Assembly (NCBI GenBank): GCA_900555615.1
Contig: USMB01000009.1
Location: 1 to 44,817, forward strand
DNA length: 44,817 nt
Direction: 5' to 3'
Origin: an uncultured Clostridium sp.
GTDB lineage: Bacteria; Bacillota; Clostridia; TANB77; CAG-508
Position numbers and translations under genes: made by a program. Positions 8,863 through 18,433 of this stretch are shown piece by piece. Numbering within the stretch: the first letter of the stretch is position 1; every line of letters begins with the position of its first letter. The notes beneath the pieces are model-generated. The model saw only the letters and a list, made by a program, of their open reading frames with translations. It searched no databases and had not been told where the DNA came from.

Positions 8863-10827
8863 TTATATTTTTACAACTAATTTATTAAATTTAGAATTAA
8901 TATAATTTTCTAATTTAGTCATAAATTCATTAGATTGAATCTCCTTTTTAGCTACCATATCTAAACCTTTTTCCCAACTTGCAGTAAGTTTCGGATTAAG
9001 CATATCTGGCATTGCATAATTTACAACATCATATATTACCTCTCCTTTTTTAGTTGGTGTAACTATTTGAGTTTTAGAATTTATATCTATGTATTTTATT
9101 CTCTCTAGTTTTTTTATAATTTCTCCACGAGTTGCACTTGTTCCTATTCCTGCACCTTTTATCTGTTCTCTTAGTTCCTCTTCTTCTATTACTTTTCCCG
9201 CATTCTCCATTGCTAAAATTATTGAACCTGAATTATATCTTGATGGTGGCGATGTTTCTGCATCTTTTATTTCATAATTTTTTGTTTCTATTTCTTGACC
9301 TTTTTTTATATTTTTAAATACTTCTAAATTATTTTCATCACTTACATCTGTTTTTGAAGATGAGTTTTCAACATCTTGTGCCTTTTCTGTGGATTGCTTA
9401 TTTACATTTTTTGGTTTTAAGACTTCTAAATATCCTAAATTTGTACATACTTTTCCACTTGCCAAAAATATTTCTTTTTCTACTTCTACAGTTAAATTTA
9501 CTTTACTATATTCTGCAGGAGGATAAAATATTGCTATAAATCTTTTTACTATAACATCATATACTTTCTTGTGCAATTCTGGTAATTTATCATAGTTTTC
9601 ATATCCTTGTCCTGTTGGAATTATTGCATAGTGGTCTGTTATTTTGCTATCATTTACATATTTTGTTTTTACTAAATTAGTTGAATATTTTTCACTTATC
9701 ATTTTATTTAATAGTCTTTGGGTTTCTTCATCTTTATATCCTTTTACCAATCCATTTAAATTTTTGGATATTTCTTTGGCTACTGCTGTAGAAATTACTC
9801 TAGCATCTGTTCTTGGATATGTTACTAATTTTTTTTCATATAAATTTTGAATAATTTCCAATGTTTCATCTGGCTTTATTTTAAATCTTTTAGTACATTC
9901 ATTTTGAATTTCTGCCAAATTAAATAAAAGTGGTGCATTTTCTTTTTGTTTTGATTTTTTTAATTCTGTTATTATTGCTTTTTTTCCTGCCAAACCTTTT
10001 ATAAATTCTTTAGCATCCTCTTCTTTTTTGAAGCCACTTTCATTATACAGTTTGGTACTTTCAAACATTTTAGAATTTTGGTTTACTTTCCATTCTGCTT
10101 TAAATGTTCCATCATCATTTCCAAATTCACCAATTATTTTATAATATTTTGTTTTAACAAAATTTCTAATTTCTCTTTCTCTAGAAACTACCATTCCCAG
10201 TACACATGTCATTACTCTCCCTATTGAAATAGATGCTTTTTCTTCATTTATTTCTTTTGCAACTTTTTTTCCATAAATAATAGATAATAGTCTTGAAAAA
10301 TTGATTCCAATTAAATAATCTTCTTTTGCTCTTAAGTAGGCAGAATCTGCTAGACTATCATATTCTTTTTCGTCTTTTGCCTCTCTTATTCCTCTCTGTA
10401 TCTCCTCTTCTGTCTGAGAATCTATCCATACTCTTTTTATTTGTGCCTTTGGATTTGGCTTTGCCATCATAAACACAAGTCTTTGTATGTATTCTCCTTC
10501 TCTTCCAGAGTCTCCTGCATTGTATATTTCTTCTACATCTTCTCTCTGTAATAGGCTTTGTACAATATTAAATTGATTTTGTACTGCTGGAATAATTTCA
10601 TACTTCCATTCATGTGGTATAAATGGCAATGTGTCTAATCTCCAAAATTTCAATTTTTCATCATATACTTCTGGATAACTCATTGTTACTAAATGCCCTA
10701 CACACCATGTTATAATCCATTCATCTGATTCTATATAACCATTTTTTCTATTTGCTGTAATTTTTAATACTTTTGCAAACTCCATTGCTACTGATGGCTT
10801 TTCTGTTATTATTAATTTTTTTGGCAT
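8863..10827 (-). CDS. topB: DNA topoisomerase III (type IA)
   Basis: Decatenating type IA topoisomerase. The 654-residue protein has an N-terminal Toprim domain (ITEKPSVA at 7-14, acidic AGDSGREGE at 104-112), the SIGRVMTC DNA-gate motif at 201-208 and the catalytic tyrosine Tyr337 in LVTYPRTDARVIS. The C-terminal toprim-associated motif GIGTSATRGEIIKKL is intact. It ends without zinc ribbons, unlike TopA in this window, as is usual for TopB. A linker at about 485-515 is rich in E, S, N and D. The ATG is preceded by AAAGGAG. It lies 17 nt behind the second HD gene and 12 nt before the orphan gene. Nothing around it looks like a conjugative element, where extra topB copies are often found. Confidence 0.95.
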   Translation of the reverse strand: MPKKLIITEKPSVAMEFAKVLKITANRKNGYIESDEWIITWCVGHLVTMSYPEVYDEKLKFWRLDTLPFIPHEWKYEIIPAVQNQFNIVQSLLQREDVEEIYNAGDSGREGEYIQRLVFMMAKPNPKAQIKRVWIDSQTEEEIQRGIREAKDEKEYDSLADSAYLRAKEDYLIGINFSRLLSIIYGKKVAKEINEEKASISIGRVMTCVLGMVVSREREIRNFVKTKYYKIIGEFGNDDGTFKAEWKVNQNSKMFESTKLYNESGFKKEEDAKEFIKGLAGKKAIITELKKSKQKENAPLLFNLAEIQNECTKRFKIKPDETLEIIQNLYEKKLVTYPRTDARVISTAVAKEISKNLNGLVKGYKDEETQRLLNKMISEKYSTNLVKTKYVNDSKITDHYAIIPTGQGYENYDKLPELHKKVYDVIVKRFIAIFYPPAEYSKVNLTVEVEKEIFLASGKVCTNLGYLEVLKPKNVNKQSTEKAQDVENSSSKTDVSDENNLEVFKNIKKGQEIETKNYEIKDAETSPPSRYNSGSIILAMENAGKVIEEEELREQIKGAGIGTSATRGEIIKKLERIKYIDINSKTQIVTPTKKGEVIYDVVNYAMPDMLNPKLTASWEKGLDMVAKKEIQSNEFMTKLENYINSKFNKLVVKI

Positions 10828-10844
10828 TTAGTTAACTCCTTTCT

Positions 10845-11615
10845 CTATTGTTCTATGTATTCTTTTGATAATCTATATATTTCATTAAATCTTTTCATTG
10901 TTTCTGCATCATTAAATTTAAATCTTTGATATAATTTGTCTATATATTTATTATCTCTTATAATTTTTCTTGTTTCTGGGAAATTCAAATCATACACATA
11001 ATTAAAGTGACTAACTAATATGTCAGCACTTGTCTTACGTTCTTTATAATTTATTCTTTTATCTTCTACAAATTCTCTATAAATTTCATCTGAAATTTTA
11101 TCATCTGATAAATCTGCTTTTTCCCAAATAGCCTTTTTGTCTCCAGATATTAAAATTCTAAATATGTCTGTTTTATCTGCATCTCTTATTATTTTAGCAT
11201 GTAATCTTTCTCTTTCTGTCAAATCTTCTTCTATATCTGCTCTATTGTGGTTAACAATTGCTAATTTGATAATTTTATCAAATTTATTATCTTTTATAAA
11301 ATTCCTAATCAATCCATCTTCAAATAAGATTTTTGCACCATATTTACCATGATTTATACTATCTTTATCCACAAAAGTATGATATAGACGGACTTGTTCA
11401 AATCTGCCTATATCATGCAATAATCCTATTAATTCTGCTAACTCTACATCTTCTTGACTTAATCCTAAATTTTGAGCTATTCTTTTTGAATTTTCCGCTA
11501 CTTTTTCTATATGAACTATTTTGATTTTTATTTTCTCATCTTCTGGATTATACTTTTTTACATATTCTTTAAATGCTTTCTTTGCTTCTATCATATCTAT
11601 TATCATATTACTCAC
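10845..11615 (-). CDS. HD-domain phosphohydrolase (paralogue B)
   Basis: A 256-residue HD-superfamily protein, expected to be a metal-dependent phosphohydrolase acting on a nucleotide or similar phosphate ester; the substrate is unknown. Metal-ligand positions are intact: His35 in VHIEKV, His67-Asp68 in LLHDIGRFEQ, a second-shell NHG at 88-90, NHN at 122-124, and Asp145 or 147 in IRDADKTD. It is clearly paralogous to the gene just upstream (same motifs, LLHDI-RFEQ, YHTF, KIIRDADK). The GTG at 11615 overlaps the upstream stop by 8 nt; an ATG at 11606 is better placed relative to GAGGAAAG and is an alternative start. Translational coupling with its paralogue is likely. Confidence 0.85.
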   Translation of the reverse strand: MSNMIIDMIEAKKAFKEYVKKYNPEDEKIKIKIVHIEKVAENSKRIAQNLGLSQEDVELAELIGLLHDIGRFEQVRLYHTFVDKDSINHGKYGAKILFEDGLIRNFIKDNKFDKIIKLAIVNHNRADIEEDLTERERLHAKIIRDADKTDIFRILISGDKKAIWEKADLSDDKISDEIYREFVEDKRINYKERKTSADILVSHFNYVYDLNFPETRKIIRDNKYIDKLYQRFKFNDAETMKRFNEIYRLSKEYIEQ

Positions 11616-12375
11616 TTTCCTCTATCCTTTGTTCAATATATTTATTTGCTATACTTTTAATTTCTTCTAGCTCTTTTTCGCTTTCTAAATCTTTCATTTT
11701 ATATCTGTTTAGCATTTTATTCACATAGTCCTCTTGTTTTAGAATTTCAAAACTTTTGAAAAAATTAATATCAAATATAAATCCAAGTACAGAAAGAACA
11801 TCATCTATTGGAGTTTGTCTTACTTCTCTTTTCACTTGAGTTTTATTTTCTATTTGTTTGAAAACCTCTGGTGAAATTAGTGATCCTTCAACTAATTCTT
11901 CTTTTCCATTCCAGAGCATTGTAACTCCTTCATAAAATATATCAATCTTATCCGCATCTCTTATTATTTTTGCAAATAGTTCTTGTTCCTGTGTTAAACC
12001 ATCCTCAATTTTATATTTATTGTGATTTTTTACAGCTATTTTTATTAATTCATCATATTTATCTGTATCTATATATTTGTGGAGATCTTTATTCAAAATC
12101 TCCACTCCCAAATCTCCATGGTCAACACTCTCTGCATCTTTAAATGTATGATATCTTGTATACTGTTCAAATCTTGCTATATCATGCAATAGGCCTATTA
12201 ATGTCGCAATTTCTATTTTTTCTTTTGAAAGATTTAACCTTTTTGCAATTTTTTCGGACAATTCCATTACTCTTATAGAATGCAATTGTTTTCTAATAAT
12301 ATTTGAATCTCTTAAATCATAATTTTCTGTATATTTTATAAATTCTTTTTGAGCTTTTTCTAAATCCATCTTCAT
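11608..12375 (-). CDS. HD-domain phosphohydrolase (paralogue A)
   Basis: The 255-residue partner of the following gene, with the same layout: His32 in QLHSIRV, His64-Asp65 in LLHDIARFEQ, DHGDLG at 89-94, NHNKY, and IRDADKIDIF near residue 148. Family knowledge suggests a metal-dependent phosphohydrolase; the substrate cannot be told. The gene begins about 50 nt after leuS with no promoter or terminator that I can see, so it is probably on the leuS transcript. RBS AGAGGAG sits close to the ATG at 12375. The second methionine codon at 12369 has better spacing and may be the real start. Confidence 0.85.
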   Translation of the reverse strand: MKMDLEKAQKEFIKYTENYDLRDSNIIRKQLHSIRVMELSEKIAKRLNLSKEKIEIATLIGLLHDIARFEQYTRYHTFKDAESVDHGDLGVEILNKDLHKYIDTDKYDELIKIAVKNHNKYKIEDGLTQEQELFAKIIRDADKIDIFYEGVTMLWNGKEELVEGSLISPEVFKQIENKTQVKREVRQTPIDDVLSVLGFIFDINFFKSFEILKQEDYVNKMLNRYKMKDLESEKELEEIKSIANKYIEQRIEESE

Positions 12376-12424
12376 ATTCTCCTCTTATGAATTTTTTAAT
12401 ATTTCACCAGTATTTTCTTTAGTG

Positions 12425-14845
12425 TTACTTTACAACTACATTATATATTTTATTTTTTACATATATTTCTTTTACTATACTTTTTCCATCAAGTTTATCT
12501 GAAATTGCTTCATGTACTTTTTCTTTTACTGATGCTTCTTCTTCATCTAAAGCTATCATAACTGTAGCTTTTAGTTTTCCATTTACTTGAATTGGAATTT
12601 CTATTTCATCATCAATTGTTTTAGCCTCATCATATGTTGGCCATTCATATGTTGCGATTTCTCCTTCAAATCCTACTAATTGATTTAGTTCTTCTGTCAT
12701 ATGTGGTGCAAATGGATTTAATAATGTTAAAAATGTTTTATATTCTGCTCTATTTATACGTTTTAATTTTGTAAATTCATTTACCATTGTCATAAATGTT
12801 GATACACATGTATTGAATTTCATTTCTTCAATATCTTTTGAAACTTTTTTAATTGCTTTGTTCATCATTTTTTCAGTTTCTTTTGAATATGTATCTCCAT
12901 CTACTAACATATCTTTTAAGTTCCATACTCTGTCTAAAAATTTGAAACATCCTCTAATGCTGTCCATTGACCAACTTGCTGTTTGATCAAATGGTCCCAT
13001 AAACATTTCATATACTCTGAATGTGTCTGCACCAAATTCTTTTATTATATCTTCTGGATTTATTACATTTCCTTTTGATTTTGACATCTTTTCTCCATTT
13101 GAACCTAATATCATTCCATGTGATGTACGTTTTGCATATGGTTCTTTTGTTGGAACTACACCAATGTCATATAAGAATTTATGCCAGAATCTTGAATATA
13201 ATAAGTGAAGTGTTGTATGTTCCATTCCGCCATTGTACCAGTCAACTGGTGACCAATATTCTAGTGCTTCTTTTGATGCTAATGCCTTATCATTATGTGG
13301 ATCCATATATCTTAAGAAATACCAAGATGATCCTGCCCATTGTGGCATTGTATCTGTTTCTCTTCTTGCTGGCTTACCACAGTGTGGACATGTTGTGTTT
13401 ATCCATTCCTCATGTTTTGCAAGTGGTGATTCTCCATTTTCTCCAGGTAAGAAATCTTTAACATCTGGTAATCTTAATGGTAAGTCTTTTTCATCTACTG
13501 GCACCCATCCACAGTCTTCACAATATACCATTGGAATTGGTTCTCCCCAGTATCTTTGACGTGAAAATACCCAATCACGTAATTTATAATTTACTTTTTT
13601 GCTTCCTATTTTGTTTTCTTCTAGATATTCTATTACCTTCTTTTTAGCATCTGCAACAGATAATCCTGTTAAAAATCCTGAATTTACTAATACTCCAGTT
13701 TGTGTATCTGTAAAGGCTTCTTCTAATTTTTCTTTTGTTTCTCCATTTTCTGGTGCTACAACTTGAATTATTGGTAAATTAAATTTGCTTGCAAATTCAA
13801 AATCTCTTGTATCATGTGCAGGTACTGCCATGATTGCACCTGTTCCATATGATGATAATACATAATCTGCTACCCATATTGGAATTTCTTTATTTGTTAA
13901 TGGATTTATTGCTTTTATTCCTTTGATTTCTACACCTGTTTTGTCTTTGTTCATTTCGCCACGTTCAAAGTCTGATTTTAATGCAGCTTTCCTTTGATAT
14001 TCTTTTACTTCATCTAAATTTGTTATTTTATCTGCATATTCTTCTATTATTTTATGTTCTGGTGCTACTACCATATATGTTGCACCAAATAATGTATCTG
14101 GTCTTGTTGTATAAACTGTTAATGTTTCATCTGTTCCAGCAATTTTAAAATTTACTTCTGCACCTTCACTACGTCCAATCCAATTACGTTGTTGTGTTTT
14201 TATTTTTTCTAGATAATCTACATCATCCAAATCGTCTATTAATCTTTGTGCATATTCTGTAATTTTTAACATCCATTGTGATTTTTCTTTTTGTACAACT
14301 GGACTTCCACATCTTTCACATACACCATTTACAACTTCTTCATTTGCTAGACCTACTTTGCATCCTGTACAGAAGTTAATTGGCATTGTTGCTTTATATG
14401 CTAATCCATGTTTATATAATTGAATAAATATCCATTGTGTCCATTTGTAGTATTCTGGATCTGTTGTATCTATTACTCTTGACCAATCAAATGAAAATCC
14501 TAATGCTTTTAATTGCTCTGTAAAATGTGCTATATTTTTAGCTGTTGTTATTTTTGGATGCACATTTGTTTTTATTGCATAATTTTCTGCTGGTAATCCG
14601 AATGCATCAAATCCTATTGGGAATAATACATTATAACCTTGTAATCTTCTTTTTCTTGCTATTACATCTAATGCTGTATAACTACGTGGATGACCTACAT
14701 GTAATCCTTGTCCTGATGGATATGGAAATTCTATTAATCCATACCATTTTTTTGTATTTTTATAGTCATTTTTTGCATAAAATGTTCCTTCTTTTTCCCA
14801 TTTATCTTGCCACTTTTTTTCTACTTCTTTAAAATTATATGTCAT
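12425..14845 (-). CDS. leuS: Leucyl-tRNA synthetase
   Basis: Charges tRNA-Leu with leucine. At 806 residues it is the normal bacterial length. Class I signatures are intact: HVGH at 49-52 and KMSKS at 586-590. A four-cysteine zinc module (CTGC then CERC, about 157-178), the inserted CP1 editing domain (about 220-420, with TTRPDTLFGATYMVVAPEH) and a C-terminal anticodon/C-domain are recognisable. It has its own strong promoter 39 nt upstream and RBS GAGAGGGA, and no T-box: only about 70 nt separate it from ogg. The two HD-domain genes, topB and the orphan follow in the same direction with small gaps. Confidence 0.98.
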   Translation of the reverse strand: MTYNFKEVEKKWQDKWEKEGTFYAKNDYKNTKKWYGLIEFPYPSGQGLHVGHPRSYTALDVIARKRRLQGYNVLFPIGFDAFGLPAENYAIKTNVHPKITTAKNIAHFTEQLKALGFSFDWSRVIDTTDPEYYKWTQWIFIQLYKHGLAYKATMPINFCTGCKVGLANEEVVNGVCERCGSPVVQKEKSQWMLKITEYAQRLIDDLDDVDYLEKIKTQQRNWIGRSEGAEVNFKIAGTDETLTVYTTRPDTLFGATYMVVAPEHKIIEEYADKITNLDEVKEYQRKAALKSDFERGEMNKDKTGVEIKGIKAINPLTNKEIPIWVADYVLSSYGTGAIMAVPAHDTRDFEFASKFNLPIIQVVAPENGETKEKLEEAFTDTQTGVLVNSGFLTGLSVADAKKKVIEYLEENKIGSKKVNYKLRDWVFSRQRYWGEPIPMVYCEDCGWVPVDEKDLPLRLPDVKDFLPGENGESPLAKHEEWINTTCPHCGKPARRETDTMPQWAGSSWYFLRYMDPHNDKALASKEALEYWSPVDWYNGGMEHTTLHLLYSRFWHKFLYDIGVVPTKEPYAKRTSHGMILGSNGEKMSKSKGNVINPEDIIKEFGADTFRVYEMFMGPFDQTASWSMDSIRGCFKFLDRVWNLKDMLVDGDTYSKETEKMMNKAIKKVSKDIEEMKFNTCVSTFMTMVNEFTKLKRINRAEYKTFLTLLNPFAPHMTEELNQLVGFEGEIATYEWPTYDEAKTIDDEIEIPIQVNGKLKATVMIALDEEEASVKEKVHEAISDKLDGKSIVKEIYVKNKIYNVVVK

Positions 14846-14883
14846 TATTATTCCCTCTCTCTTTTTAATATTTTAATATAATG

Positions 14884-14912
14884 ATTATACTCGCAAAACA
14901 GCTAAAAGTCAA
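14884..14912 (-). promoter_or_regulatory. leuS promoter
   Basis: TTGACT (14907-14912) and TATAAT (14884-14889) on the minus strand with 17-bp spacing, 38 nt upstream of the leuS ATG. Confidence 0.8.
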
Positions 14913-14916
14913 TGTT

Positions 14917-15783
14917 TTAAGCCTCTCTTTTCCAATAAAATAAATATTGTTGTGCAATTCCTGCTAAATTTCCAAATTTTTCTTGTGCTAACTTTTCTAA
15001 CGCTTTTTTATTTACTTTTGTTTCATCTTCATTCTTTATGTACAATTCATTCATTACTCTTCTAACCCATACATCTATTGGAAAAACCTCAAATCTTTTT
15101 AATGTTGAAAACAATAAAATACAATCTGCAACTTTTGGTCCTACTCCTGATAAAGTTAATAATTGCTCTCTAACTTCCATGGTATTAGGATTATTTTGCA
15201 TATCTTCTAAATCAACTTTTTTATCTAACACCATATGTACGGTTTCATATAAACGTATATCTCTAAAACCTGTTCCAAGTTTTCTGTAATCTTCTACTGT
15301 TACATCTTTTAATTCCTCAGGAGTTGGAAATGTGTAATATTTTTCTCCATTCCAATCAATTTCTCTTCCATATGTTTTTGATAATCTTTCTATTATTCCT
15401 TTTATTCTTGGAATGTTGTTATTTGCTGAAATTATATATGAGATAATCATTTCCCATAAATCTTGATTTAATATTCTTATTCCTTGTCCATATTCTATAC
15501 TTATTTTCATATTATCATCTATTTGTGATAATTTTTCTTTTATTTCCTCATAATTTCTATTTAAATCAAAATAATCTTGAACAATTTCTTTTATATCTCC
15601 ATTACAAATTCCTTTAAATATTACTGTATCTCCATCTTTTTGCACATTCATTACATTCTCTTTGAATATTCCTGTGTAACTTCCGTCTTCTTGTTTGTTC
15701 CATCTAAAACATTGCCCACAGTCAAATACATCTGCTAATTCAAATGATTTTATGTTTTCTATTTTGTATTCTTGTTCTTTCAT
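14917..15783 (-). CDS. ogg: 8-oxoguanine DNA glycosylase (OGG1 type)
   Basis: Base-excision repair enzyme that removes 8-oxoguanine and nicks the abasic site. It has an OGG_N domain (FDCGQCFRW near the N-terminus) followed by the HhH-GPD domain with LSGVGPKVADCI and PIDVWVRRVM. Counting from the chosen start, the Schiff-base lysine is Lys217 and the catalytic aspartate is Asp237. The longest frame starts at 15798, but that ATG immediately precedes the Shine-Dalgarno GAGGTGG, which fits the ATG at 15783. That gives 288 residues. It has its own promoter (15808-15836) and ends just before the leuS promoter. Confidence 0.93.
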   Translation of the reverse strand: MKEQEYKIENIKSFELADVFDCGQCFRWNKQEDGSYTGIFKENVMNVQKDGDTVIFKGICNGDIKEIVQDYFDLNRNYEEIKEKLSQIDDNMKISIEYGQGIRILNQDLWEMIISYIISANNNIPRIKGIIERLSKTYGREIDWNGEKYYTFPTPEELKDVTVEDYRKLGTGFRDIRLYETVHMVLDKKVDLEDMQNNPNTMEVREQLLTLSGVGPKVADCILLFSTLKRFEVFPIDVWVRRVMNELYIKNEDETKVNKKALEKLAQEKFGNLAGIAQQYLFYWKREA

Positions 15784-15807
15784 TTTCGTCCACCTCATTC
15801 AAACTTT

Positions 15808-15836
15808 ATTTTAAATCATTTTCAACTATTTTTCAA
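15808..15836 (-). promoter_or_regulatory. ogg promoter
   Basis: TTGAAA (15831-15836) and TAAAAT (15808-15813) on the minus strand, 17-bp spacer, between the Lon-gene terminator and the ogg ribosome binding site. Confidence 0.6.
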
Positions 15837-15848
15837 CTAATTACAACA

Positions 15849-15874
15849 AAAAACTACCTGATCAGGTAGTTTTT
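15849..15874 (-). terminator. Terminator after Lon-family protease gene
   Basis: A perfect 26-bp palindrome built from AAAAACTACCTGA and its complement, 5 nt past the stop codon. It folds as an 11-bp stem with a GATC loop and T5 on either strand, so it is probably bidirectional. Confidence 0.85.
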
Positions 15875-15879
15875 AACAT

Positions 15880-18267
15880 TTATTTTTCGCAAATTTTTGC
15901 AAATTTCTTTAGTTTTTCATATGCTAAATAGTTAATTGTTCCTGCTGGGAAATTTCCATCTTTATCTTTTCTTCCTGCTGGAACTCCTGTTAATACTTCT
16001 ATTCCTTCTTCAATTGTTGATACTGCATAAATATGGAATTTCTTATTTTTTACTGCATCAACAACATCATCTGAAAGTTGAAGATTATTTATATTTTGAA
16101 CTGGTATCATAACACCATGAGAACCATCTAATCCTCTCATTTTACAGATTTGGAAAAATCCTTCTATCTTTTCATTTACTCCACCAATTGGTTGTATTTG
16201 TCCTTTTTGATTTACAGAACCTGTAACTGCTATTGATTGTTTAATTGGTATTCCTGAAAGGCTTGAAAGTAATCCATATAATTCTGTACTTGATGCACTA
16301 TCTCCATCTACTCCATTGTATAATTGTTCAAAACAAATACTTGCAGTTAAGCATAAAGGAATATCTTGGGCAAATAGTTCTCCTAAGTATCCAGAAAGTA
16401 TATAAACGCCTTTAGTATGTGTTGAACCTGACATTTCAACTTCTCTTTCTATATTTACAACTCCTTGTTTCCCTGTATAAGTATTTACTGTAATTTTTGC
16501 TGGTTTTCCAAATGTATAATCACCTATTGTTAATACTGTTAATCCATTTAATTCTCCAACACATGAACCTGTTGTATTAATTAATAATGTATTTTCTTTT
16601 ATCATTTCTATATATCTAGCATCATATTTTTTTATTCTTTCTACTCTTTCTGCTAATGCCTTATTTACTATATCTTCTGTTACAATTTTATTTTTTGATA
16701 ATTTTGCCCATGTTCCTGCTTCTCCAACAACTTGTGCTATATCTGTAAACCTTGTTGATAGTTTATCATTATCTCCTGCTAATCTAGATGCATATTCTAC
16801 TATTCTAGCCATTGCAGTTCTATCTAATGGTGGTAATTCTTCTTGTTCACAGAATGTATGAACAAATCTTGCTAATTTATTAACATTTTCTTCGTTTATA
16901 GGTGCTGTTTCTTCAAATTCTACTTTTATTTTGAATAATTTTCTAAAGTCACTATCAATTGATAATAATGTATGATATATATTTGAATTTCCTATCAATA
17001 TTACTTTTAAATCTAATGGAATTGGCTCTGGTTTTAATGAAATCATTGCCATTGATGAACGTTGTTCCATTGTATTATCTATACTTAATTCTTTTATTCT
17101 TAGAACTCTTTTTAATTCTTCATAACACATTCCATTTGCTAACAAGTCTTTTGCTTGGAAAATTATATATCCTCCATTTGCTTTATGCATTAATCCTGGT
17201 TTCAACATTGTAAAATCTGTTTTTAATGAACCATAATAGTTTTCATATTCTAGTTTTCCAAACAAATTTTGAAAAGAATAATTTGAGTCCATTACAACTG
17301 GACATCCTTCTCTATCACTATTATCTATAAATAGATTTACTCTATAATTTAAACAAGGATCTTGCTTTCTTTGTGCTGGTCCTTGTTGCATTTGTTGAGG
17401 ATTTGGTGCTTTATCTTCTTCTAAAAAGTATGAAACATTTTTTAATACATCTTGTTTTACATCATTTAAAAATTGAGTAATTTTTTTGTTTCTCTTATAT
17501 TTTGATTTTATATAATTAATATGTGCATTTACTGTTAATAAGGCTACATTTGATTGCCATTCTGATACCTTTTTATCAGATTGTCTTTCAATTTGTTTTA
17601 TCACACTAATTGCATCCATAATCTGTTGTTGAACTATAACAGATTTTTCTTCATATTGTTTTTTTATCTCTTCATCTAATTTATCAAACTCTTCTTCTTG
17701 TATAACTTTTCCTTCTACAACAGGCATCATATAAATACCGTTTTGAGCTGATTTTACTTGGAATCCGTGTTTTTGTGAATCTTCATTTAATTTTGTAAGC
17801 ACTACTTCTCTTTTTTCTTCAAATTCTTTTTTTATAAGTGCTTTTTCTTTTTCAAAATCATCTGCATTAAAAGTTTTCTTTATATCTTTTTTTACTTCTT
17901 TTATAAACCCTTCCATGCTTTCTTTAAATTCTTTTCCTTGGCCTGCTGGTAAAGAAACAGCTATTGGCTCATTTGGATTTTGAAAATTATATATATAACA
18001 CCAGTCATTTGGAACTTTCTTTTTACTAGAAATACTATCTAAATAATTTTTGGTATACATTGTTTTTCCAACTCCACTTGGTCCTTCAATATATAAGTTA
18101 TATCCTTTTACATCTACACTAATTCCAAATTCTAGTGCTTTTATTCCTCTTTCTTGTCCTATACCATCATTTATTGGTTCTAGTTCTTTTGTTGTTTCGA
18201 ATTTAAACATTTTCTGGTCACATACCATTTTTAAGTCTCTATAACTTAACTCATTTTTTTCTTTCAC
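15880..18267 (-). CDS. Lon-family (S16) ATP-dependent protease with AAA_32-type ATPase
   Basis: A 795-residue ATP-dependent serine protease related to bacterial Lon-like proteins of the YcbZ/LonB group rather than classical LonA, since there is no LonA N-terminal domain. Walker A GPSGVGKT is at 62-69. A long helical region with a glutamine/proline segment (NPQQMQQGPAQRKQ near 300) is inserted in the ATPase half. The C-terminal protease domain has the catalytic dyad Ser657 (GDSAS) and Lys700 (NEKIEGF), 43 residues apart as usual for Lon. The start is a GTG with RBS GGAGGAG. It is transcribed alone: its own promoter lies at 18315-18343 and a terminator follows. Substrates are unknown; a cytosolic quality-control role is the family expectation. 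Confidence 0.92.
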   Translation of the reverse strand: MKEKNELSYRDLKMVCDQKMFKFETTKELEPINDGIGQERGIKALEFGISVDVKGYNLYIEGPSGVGKTMYTKNYLDSISSKKKVPNDWCYIYNFQNPNEPIAVSLPAGQGKEFKESMEGFIKEVKKDIKKTFNADDFEKEKALIKKEFEEKREVVLTKLNEDSQKHGFQVKSAQNGIYMMPVVEGKVIQEEEFDKLDEEIKKQYEEKSVIVQQQIMDAISVIKQIERQSDKKVSEWQSNVALLTVNAHINYIKSKYKRNKKITQFLNDVKQDVLKNVSYFLEEDKAPNPQQMQQGPAQRKQDPCLNYRVNLFIDNSDREGCPVVMDSNYSFQNLFGKLEYENYYGSLKTDFTMLKPGLMHKANGGYIIFQAKDLLANGMCYEELKRVLRIKELSIDNTMEQRSSMAMISLKPEPIPLDLKVILIGNSNIYHTLLSIDSDFRKLFKIKVEFEETAPINEENVNKLARFVHTFCEQEELPPLDRTAMARIVEYASRLAGDNDKLSTRFTDIAQVVGEAGTWAKLSKNKIVTEDIVNKALAERVERIKKYDARYIEMIKENTLLINTTGSCVGELNGLTVLTIGDYTFGKPAKITVNTYTGKQGVVNIEREVEMSGSTHTKGVYILSGYLGELFAQDIPLCLTASICFEQLYNGVDGDSASSTELYGLLSSLSGIPIKQSIAVTGSVNQKGQIQPIGGVNEKIEGFFQICKMRGLDGSHGVMIPVQNINNLQLSDDVVDAVKNKKFHIYAVSTIEEGIEVLTGVPAGRKDKDGNFPAGTINYLAYEKLKKFAKICEK

Positions 18268-18314
18268 TTTTTTCTCCTCCGTACATTTTTATTTTGTCCT
18301 ACTTTATCTCTTTT

Positions 18315-18343
18315 ATTTTATATTAGTTGTTCTTTTTTGTAAA
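18315..18343 (-). promoter_or_regulatory. Promoter of Lon-family protease gene
   Basis: TTTACA (18338-18343) and TAAAAT (18315-18320) with 17-bp spacing on the minus strand, 48 nt before the GTG start. The sequence around it is A-rich, so chance similarity is possible. Confidence 0.5.
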
Positions 18344-18395
18344 GTTTTTTTGTGTATTTTTTTGTTGAATTTTTTGGAAAATAATCAAAAGAAAA

Positions 18396-18425
18396 AGCTG
18401 TAATAAACAATAGTTTATTACAACT
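18396..18425 (-). terminator. Terminator of the ylxM-rplS operon
   Basis: Stem TGTAATAAAC (18399-18408) with its complement at 18413-18422 and a 4-nt loop, extended by three pairs past one mismatch. It is followed on the minus strand by CTTTTTC and lies just after the rplS stop. Confidence 0.75.
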
Positions 18426-18433
18426 TTAAAATA

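Noticed and set aside
7069..10827. topB plus orphan as part of a conjugative or integrative element
   Set aside because: No integrase, relaxase, type IV secretion, attachment site or tRNA is present; both flanks are housekeeping genes with matching composition.
10845..12375. The two HD genes as a toxin-antitoxin pair
   Set aside because: Both are full-size paralogous enzymes with intact metal sites; nothing suggests one neutralises the other.
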